A DNA stretch of 45,230 nucleotides from positions 32,748 through 77,977 of the forward strand of contig JAUNCT010000009.1 of NCBI GenBank assembly GCA_030526425.1, written 5' to 3'. A model generated the notes under the pieces. That model did not search any database and had not been told where the DNA came from. It worked only from the letters and a program-made list of their open reading frames with translations. The stretch comes from Clostridia bacterium. Lineage in GTDB: Bacteria > Bacillota > Clostridia > Christensenellales > CAG-138. The position numbers and the translations under genes are program-made. Below, one piece after another: positions 39,988-45,230 of this stretch (its first letter is position 1; each line of letters opens with the position of its first letter).

Positions 39988-40018
39988 AAAACCGCAGGAA
40001 CTCCTGCGGTTTTGTTTT
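39988..40018 (+). terminator. Terminator of the pyr operon
   Basis: Perfect 11-bp stem AAAACCGCAGG/CCTGCGGTTTT, loop AACT, T-rich tail. Confidence 0.9.
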
Positions 40019-40032
40019 CGTTCGGATGCAAA

Positions 40033-40060
40033 AAGGACCCGGAATCGCTCCCGGGTCCTT
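40033..40060. terminator. Terminator of the HTH-receiver gene
   Basis: Perfect 10-bp stem AAGGACCCGG (40033-40042) with CCGGGTCCTT (40051-40060). T tracts on both strands, mainly serving the minus-strand gene. Confidence 0.85.
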
Positions 40061-40071
40061 CTTTTTCTTTT

Positions 40072-40959
40072 TTACAGATACTTTGCAATGACACTGACGA
40101 GATAGTTGCTGTCGACGGGCTTGACGATGTAATCGTCCATGCCGGCCTTTTTCGCGGCTTTCTTGTCGGCTTCCTCGGAGTTCGCGGTCATCGCGATGAC
40201 GGGGATGCCCGCACGCACGCGGTTCGGCAGATCGCGGATCTGCTTGGTGGCCTTGTAACCGTCCATCTCGGGCATGATGATATCCATCAGCACGCAGTCG
40301 TAATAGCCGGGCTCGGCGTTGGCGACCATGTTCACCGCGGCAGCACCGTCGCCCGCGACTTCGACGAGCATGCCCTTCTCGCGCAGGATCGTTGCGGTGA
40401 TCTCGGCGTTCATCGGCTCATCTTCCGCCAGCAGGACGCGGCGTCCGATCACCGCCTTGTTCTCTTCGCGCTCTTCATCCTCACCGGAAACATCCGCATA
40501 GGTGATGGTGTTGCCGAGCAGGGCGTTGAGGCGGGTATAGGAGGTTTTGAGCTTTTCGAAATACGGATTGACGAGACCGGCGTTCGAAGCGTATTCACCC
40601 GCCAGGTTCATGTAACCCTGGATGTTGTACAGCGCAGTGCGCATGTCGGTGTTGAGCTTCTTCTGGTATTCGGCTTTCCGGCGCTCGAGCGTCAGCTCGG
40701 ACTGTAGCAGATCGATGAGATCCGCCGCGTGGGGATCCTGAACGGGGACTTCGGGTTTCTTGCCGTCGGGATAAACGATGTCGAGATGGATCTGAACGCC
40801 CATCATGCTCATAAAGTCGCAGAACTCACGGTAAGAAAGGGTGTCTCTCTTGAGCTTCATCGAGAGGTTCTGCGGCGTTTGCCCGGAATTGCGGGCAAGT
40901 TCGGACATGGAAACATGCAGTTCTTTGCAGGTCTTGCGCAACGTATCGGAAAGTTTCAT
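40072..40959 (-). CDS. HTH / degenerate HisKA / receiver fusion protein
   Basis: The 295-aa cytoplasmic protein has three parts. Residues 1-55 resemble an XRE-type helix-turn-helix (MSELARNSGQTPQNLSMKLKR). Residues 88-150 resemble the dimerisation helices of a histidine kinase, but the H-box reads NTDMRTAL (103-110), with Thr104 where the phosphorylated His should be, and no ATPase domain follows. Residues 172-295 are a complete receiver: Glu179-Asp180, phospho-Asp226 in LMDIIMPEMDG, Thr258 and Lys280. The receiver is most like those attached to hybrid histidine kinases. It is probably phosphorylated by another kinase or small-molecule donor and works as a DNA-binding regulator. The start ATG follows GGAGG by nine bases. 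Confidence 0.82.
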   Translation of the reverse strand: MKLSDTLRKTCKELHVSMSELARNSGQTPQNLSMKLKRDTLSYREFCDFMSMMGVQIHLDIVYPDGKKPEVPVQDPHAADLIDLLQSELTLERRKAEYQKKLNTDMRTALYNIQGYMNLAGEYASNAGLVNPYFEKLKTSYTRLNALLGNTITYADVSGEDEEREENKAVIGRRVLLAEDEPMNAEITATILREKGMLVEVAGDGAAAVNMVANAEPGYYDCVLMDIIMPEMDGYKATKQIRDLPNRVRAGIPVIAMTANSEEADKKAAKKAGMDDYIVKPVDSNYLVSVIAKYL

Positions 40960-41027
40960 TCCTCGTACCTCCAAATCTGTATTAGGGGATATCATCAACG
41001 GGCAGACCCGTTCATTTCATTCTGCAT

Positions 41028-41055
41028 TCTATATCAACAGAAGAATAATTGTCAA
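41028..41055 (-). promoter_or_regulatory. Promoter of the HTH-receiver gene
   Basis: Minus-strand consensus TTGACA (41050-41055), 16-bp spacer, TATAGA (41028-41033) preceded by TGA. Confidence 0.6.
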
Positions 41056-41090
41056 TCAAATTTTTGACAATCCCTCAATTGTTCACAATT
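41048..41090. promoter_or_regulatory. Pair of operator-like palindromes with ATTGT half-sites
   Basis: ATTGTCAA (41048-41055) and TTGACAAT (41064-41071) are perfect inverted arms with an 8-bp spacer. Ten bases on, ATTGT (41079-41083) and ACAAT (41086-41090) form a second short palindrome. The first covers the -35 of the HTH-receiver gene. Both lie in the divergent region shared with the lipase-like gene. Confidence 0.5.
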
Positions 41091-41125
41091 TCATATATCA
41101 TTCACCCTTTGTTTGCCGTTTCTCC

Positions 41126-41155
41126 TTGTTGGCGTCATTCCGAATCGGCTATAAT
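41126..41155 (+). promoter_or_regulatory. Promoter of the DUF2974 gene
   Basis: TTGTTG (41126-41131), 18-bp spacer, TATAAT (41150-41155). Confidence 0.5.
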
Positions 41156-41222
41156 AAAAGAAAAACACCTGTAAACCAAAGGGTTTTGCCATTCACCTGC
41201 AAAGGAAGGAGAAAATCCCAAT

Positions 41223-42344
41223 ATGCCGAATGCGATCGATTACATCGCCTGGAGAGGCGATCTCTCCTTTGATATCTCACCGCTGAATGAAGCGGATATC
41301 CTGCTGTTCACCTTCGTCGGCACCCCGGACCTGACGGGCTTCGTTCCCGCGGACGCCGGTGCGGTGCCGCTCCCCGAAGCGCTCGACGCCTACTACGCGG
41401 CGCACCCCGAAACGGGTCAGCTCGGGCTCATCGGTTCCACCTACACCCTGACCGCCATGGAGCGCATGCGTCACGCCGAACGGTATTCCGGCGTACTGCT
41501 CACAATGTTCGCAAACAAGGTCATCCCCGAGATCACCGAACAGTTCTCCGCACTGACGCTGCGGAGCAACGGACTGAACTTCGTGACCTTCCGCGGCACC
41601 GACGATTCGCTCACGGGCTGGAAGGAGAATTTCCTGCTCGCCTGCCGCACCACGATGGAAGCCCAGAACGACGCGGTGCGCTACCTGACCCGCGTCGCGA
41701 ACGCTTTCGACGGACCGATCGTCGTGACGGGGCATTCCAAGGGCGGTAACCTCGGTGTCTGGGCGGCGGTCAACGCCGCACCGGAGATCCGCGAGCGCAT
41801 CGTGAGCATCGTGAGTTACGACGGCCCCGGCTTCAACGCCGATCTCTTCGGCAAGCCGGAATACGCCGAACTCGAATCCCGGATCACGACGGTCGTCCCC
41901 GAGTCCTCCGTCGTCGGTATGATCCTCCGCAACGCGGGCGCGCTGCGGATCGTCCGCACGAACACAATGGGCATCACCGGGCACGACGCTTTCACCTGGG
42001 AAATGGACCGCAGAGGGCTGCTCCCCGCGGAAGATCTGAGCGAGACGAGCCGTGCGTTCCACAAAACGCTCGAAGATGTGTTCTCCCGCATGAACGAAGA
42101 GGAGCTGTGCAAACTCGTCGACGGCATTTTCGAGGTGCTCGACGCTTCCGGCGCTGCCAATCTGTCGGATTTCTCGCAGGGGACTTTGCGCAAGCTCATC
42201 GCGACTGCGCGCAGCCTCGGCAGCGAACCCGAGGTCTATGTGTTCATCAAGGCACTGCTCGGCGGAACGATCCGCCGCACCGGTCTGCAGCTGTGGGACA
42301 AGCTGTTCCCGTCCGCAGGCGGAGAGCTGCAAAAGGAAGGCTGA
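41223..42344 (+). CDS. DUF2974 (Mbeg1-like) alpha/beta-hydrolase, lipase-like
   Basis: The 373-aa cytoplasmic protein of the DUF2974/Mbeg1-like family has a lipase-type alpha/beta-hydrolase core. The nucleophile elbow is GHSKGGNL (Ser at the centre), preceded by FRGTDDSLTGWKENF, the loop typical of class 3 lipase relatives. Downstream SYDGPGFN is also conserved. An Asp and His of the triad are likely (a GHDAF segment is visible) but not proven. The natural substrate is unknown. The start ATG follows GGAAGGAG at a long spacing. It is divergent from the HTH-receiver gene. No clear terminator follows within 80 bases. Confidence 0.82.
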   Translation: MPNAIDYIAWRGDLSFDISPLNEADILLFTFVGTPDLTGFVPADAGAVPLPEALDAYYAAHPETGQLGLIGSTYTLTAMERMRHAERYSGVLLTMFANKVIPEITEQFSALTLRSNGLNFVTFRGTDDSLTGWKENFLLACRTTMEAQNDAVRYLTRVANAFDGPIVVTGHSKGGNLGVWAAVNAAPEIRERIVSIVSYDGPGFNADLFGKPEYAELESRITTVVPESSVVGMILRNAGALRIVRTNTMGITGHDAFTWEMDRRGLLPAEDLSETSRAFHKTLEDVFSRMNEEELCKLVDGIFEVLDASGAANLSDFSQGTLRKLIATARSLGSEPEVYVFIKALLGGTIRRTGLQLWDKLFPSAGGELQKEG

Positions 42345-42429
42345 GGCGCCATCCGTCTCCCGCAAAAGGGCGTACCAAACGATTTCACTTTTTCTTCACG
42401 ATTGCGCCCGCGCATTCGTGCCTCGTCCG

Positions 42430-42641
42430 TGATATATTATAGACACGGATCCGGGGTCGGGACTGACCGGGACCTAAGCGTTCCCCGCATCCGCGTTTCC
42501 CCCATTGATGTTTCCCCTTTTCCCTTTCCCTTGTTCTGTCCCGTAAGAACGCAGGTCCCCGCCGCAGCCGCTTTGCCGATTTCCCCCGAGCAAAGCGGCA
42601 GTGCGGCTTTTCGCACGCAATGGGCCACACGGCCCTTTTTT
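42430..42641 (+). promoter_or_regulatory. Long structured leader with terminator before the J-protein/DnaK genes
   Basis: An extended -10 TGA-TATATT (42430-42438) suggests a transcript from about 42445. A pyrimidine-rich stretch with many CCC and TTT runs (42478-42542) precedes three hairpins: 10 bp (42567-42576 with 42590-42599), 5 bp (42601-42605 with 42612-42616) and GGGCC-ACAC-GGCCC (42622-42635). The last is followed by six T, an intrinsic-terminator form 17 bases from the start codon. This is an attenuator or thermosensor-like candidate. No CIRCE element is present. Confidence 0.5.
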
Positions 42642-42657
42642 CAGAAAGGCACCGCAT

Positions 42658-43632
42658 ATGATCAGCGATCCCTATTCCGTCCTCGGCGTATCGCGCAACG
42701 CAACGCCCGACGAGATCAAAAAAGCATACCGCAAAAAAGCGAAGGAATACCACCCCGATCTTCATCCGAACGACCCCAACGCCGTCCGCAAAATGAACGA
42801 GGTCAACGATGCATACGATATGCTGACAAACCCCGGGAAATACGCGAACAGAAACGCAGGGCAGGGCGCGGGTTACGGAAGCAGCGGATCCTCCGGCAAC
42901 GCCGGCTACGGCGGTCAACAAAGCTACGGCAACCGCGGCAACGGCTCCGGCGCATACGGTCAACAGGGCGGGCAAGGCTATCAGGGCGCCGGCGGCTGGT
43001 ACGCCGATTTCGGCGGCTTCGATTTCAACGACCTGTTCGGTTACGGATTCGGCGGTCCGGTCGATACCACGCCGGTGGACGATCCGTCCGACAACTCCGA
43101 TTTCCGCATGGTCGTAACACTGTTGAAGCAAAAGCAGTTCAGCGCCGCCGCAACACGTCTGACATCGATCCCCAGCACGATGCGCCGCGCACGCTGGTAT
43201 TATCTCTACGCGCTCGCAGAGCACGGCATGGGCGAGAACGCCCGGGCGATCGACAACATGCAGCGCGCCGTTCAAATGGAGCCTGGCAACGCACTTTACA
43301 GCCGCCTGCTTTCGCAATTCCGCCGCAGCGCTTCGAACGGCGCCAATCCCTTCGCATCCGCGTGGGGCGATGCCGGCGGTTACGGCTCTTCCGGTTCGTC
43401 GGGCAACGACGGTTCCCGCTCCTCCGGCGGTTCGGGACCGAGAACGATCTTTTTCGGCGGCGGCTGCCTTTGGCGTATATTGATCTTCTGGCTGCTGATG
43501 CGGCTGATGCTGTCGCTCTTCACCTGCGGCACATCAAGCTTTTACCGGGGGTACAACATGCCTTACGGTGCATCCGGCTATTATTACACCCAGCCCTATG
43601 GGAACAACACGCAAAACGGAACGGGCAAATGA
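42658..43632 (+). CDS. J-domain protein with Gly-rich linker, helical repeat and hydrophobic segment
   Basis: DnaK co-chaperone of 324 aa, not a canonical DnaJ. Residues 1-62 are a J-domain with HPD at 32-34. A Gly/Ser/Gln/Tyr-rich linker (about 63-125) ends in [20 protein letters not shown]-like helical pair (residues 140-225, [14 protein letters not shown] and [18 protein letters not shown]) follows, then another Gly/Ser linker, a strongly hydrophobic helix (about 272-290, [18 protein letters not shown]), and a Tyr-rich C-terminus. There are no zinc-finger repeats. The helix suggests membrane attachment, recruiting DnaK there. The start follows AAAGG. dnaK begins 26 bases downstream, so the two are co-expressed. 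Confidence 0.85.
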   Translation: MISDPYSVLGVSRNATPDEIKKAYRKKAKEYHPDLHPNDPNAVRKMNEVNDAYDMLTNPGKYANRNAGQGAGYGSSGSSGNAGYGGQQSYGNRGNGSGAYGQQGGQGYQGAGGWYADFGGFDFNDLFGYGFGGPVDTTPVDDPSDNSDFRMVVTLLKQKQFSAAATRLTSIPSTMRRARWYYLYALAEHGMGENARAIDNMQRAVQMEPGNALYSRLLSQFRRSASNGANPFASAWGDAGGYGSSGSSGNDGSRSSGGSGPRTIFFGGGCLWRILIFWLLMRLMLSLFTCGTSSFYRGYNMPYGASGYYYTQPYGNNTQNGTGK

Positions 43633-43658
43633 CCTTTCCGGAAAGGAAGTTTTGATTT

Positions 43659-45230
<1,572 letters not shown>

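Noticed and set aside
42430..42657. CIRCE (HrcA) element before the J-protein/DnaK genes
   Set aside because: No TTAGCACTC-N9-GAGTGCTAA-type repeat is present. The hairpins are of different sequence.

Overview
The window reads as chromosomal DNA of a GC-rich anaerobic Gram-positive of the Clostridia type, probably an uncultured gut Bacillota. The evidence is a reverse rubrerythrin, a Fur/PerR-type regulator, strong AGGAGG ribosome binding sites with frequent TTG/GTG starts, many hairpin-plus-T terminators serving convergent genes, a pyrK/pyrD (class 1B) plus pyrI pyrimidine operon, and surface proteins with CxxC/GH repeats typical of gut Clostridia. No rRNA, tRNA, CRISPR array, transposase or origin was recognised. 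Species cannot be named from sequence alone.

Layout. 1-290: a consensus-like promoter and terminator with no gene between them, a candidate small RNA. 288-6700: a membrane diguanylate cyclase, an SDR oxidoreductase, a secreted three-repeat protein, rubrerythrin with a Fur-family regulator, a CmpB-type membrane protein and a HIRAN protein. 6740-11150: DUF975 and DUF2156 membrane/lipid genes and a DHHW/AlgX-like plus AlgI-like (MBOAT) acylation pair. 11330-15000: a PAP2 phosphatase and two tandem near-duplicate sodium-dependent (NSS/SNF) transporters. 15185-20400: a hotdog thioesterase, an exported FMN-FMN-FAD reductase, a low-GC remnant of a phage/ICE polyvalent protein lying between two convergent terminators, and a small membrane protein. 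20600-25930: two divergent cell-surface proteins (a Cys/His repeat lipoprotein and an Ig-like repeat membrane protein) and a DUF308 protein. 25980-29340: a LysR regulator divergent from a second FMN-FMN-FAD reductase with a perfect 26-bp operator between them. 29470-31430: a sirtuin with an apparently leaderless mRNA, an EamA exporter and a four-CxxC zinc-ribbon protein.

31530-39975: nucleobase metabolism. A consensus promoter, a 21-codon leader ORF and a terminator precede a divergent phosphoribosyltransferase-like protein and a CodB-like permease. Next comes the complete pyrC-K-D-F-E-B-I operon behind a TTGACA-17-TATAAT promoter and a structured leader. 40070-42345: an unusual HTH / degenerate histidine-kinase dimerisation / receiver fusion with operator-like palindromes in its promoter, divergent from a DUF2974 lipase-like gene. 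42430-45230: a long three-hairpin leader, a membrane-anchored J-domain protein and a DnaK that runs off the window.

Functionally, the two exported flavoproteins look like terminal reductases that use organic acceptors outside the membrane, one of them under LysR control. The permease, PRTase-like protein and pyr genes form a pyrimidine salvage/synthesis block. The most unusual items are the HTH-pseudoHisKA-REC protein, the PRTase-like/permease unit with its leader ORF and terminator, the J-protein/DnaK pair behind a terminator-containing leader, and the orphan RNA at the left edge.
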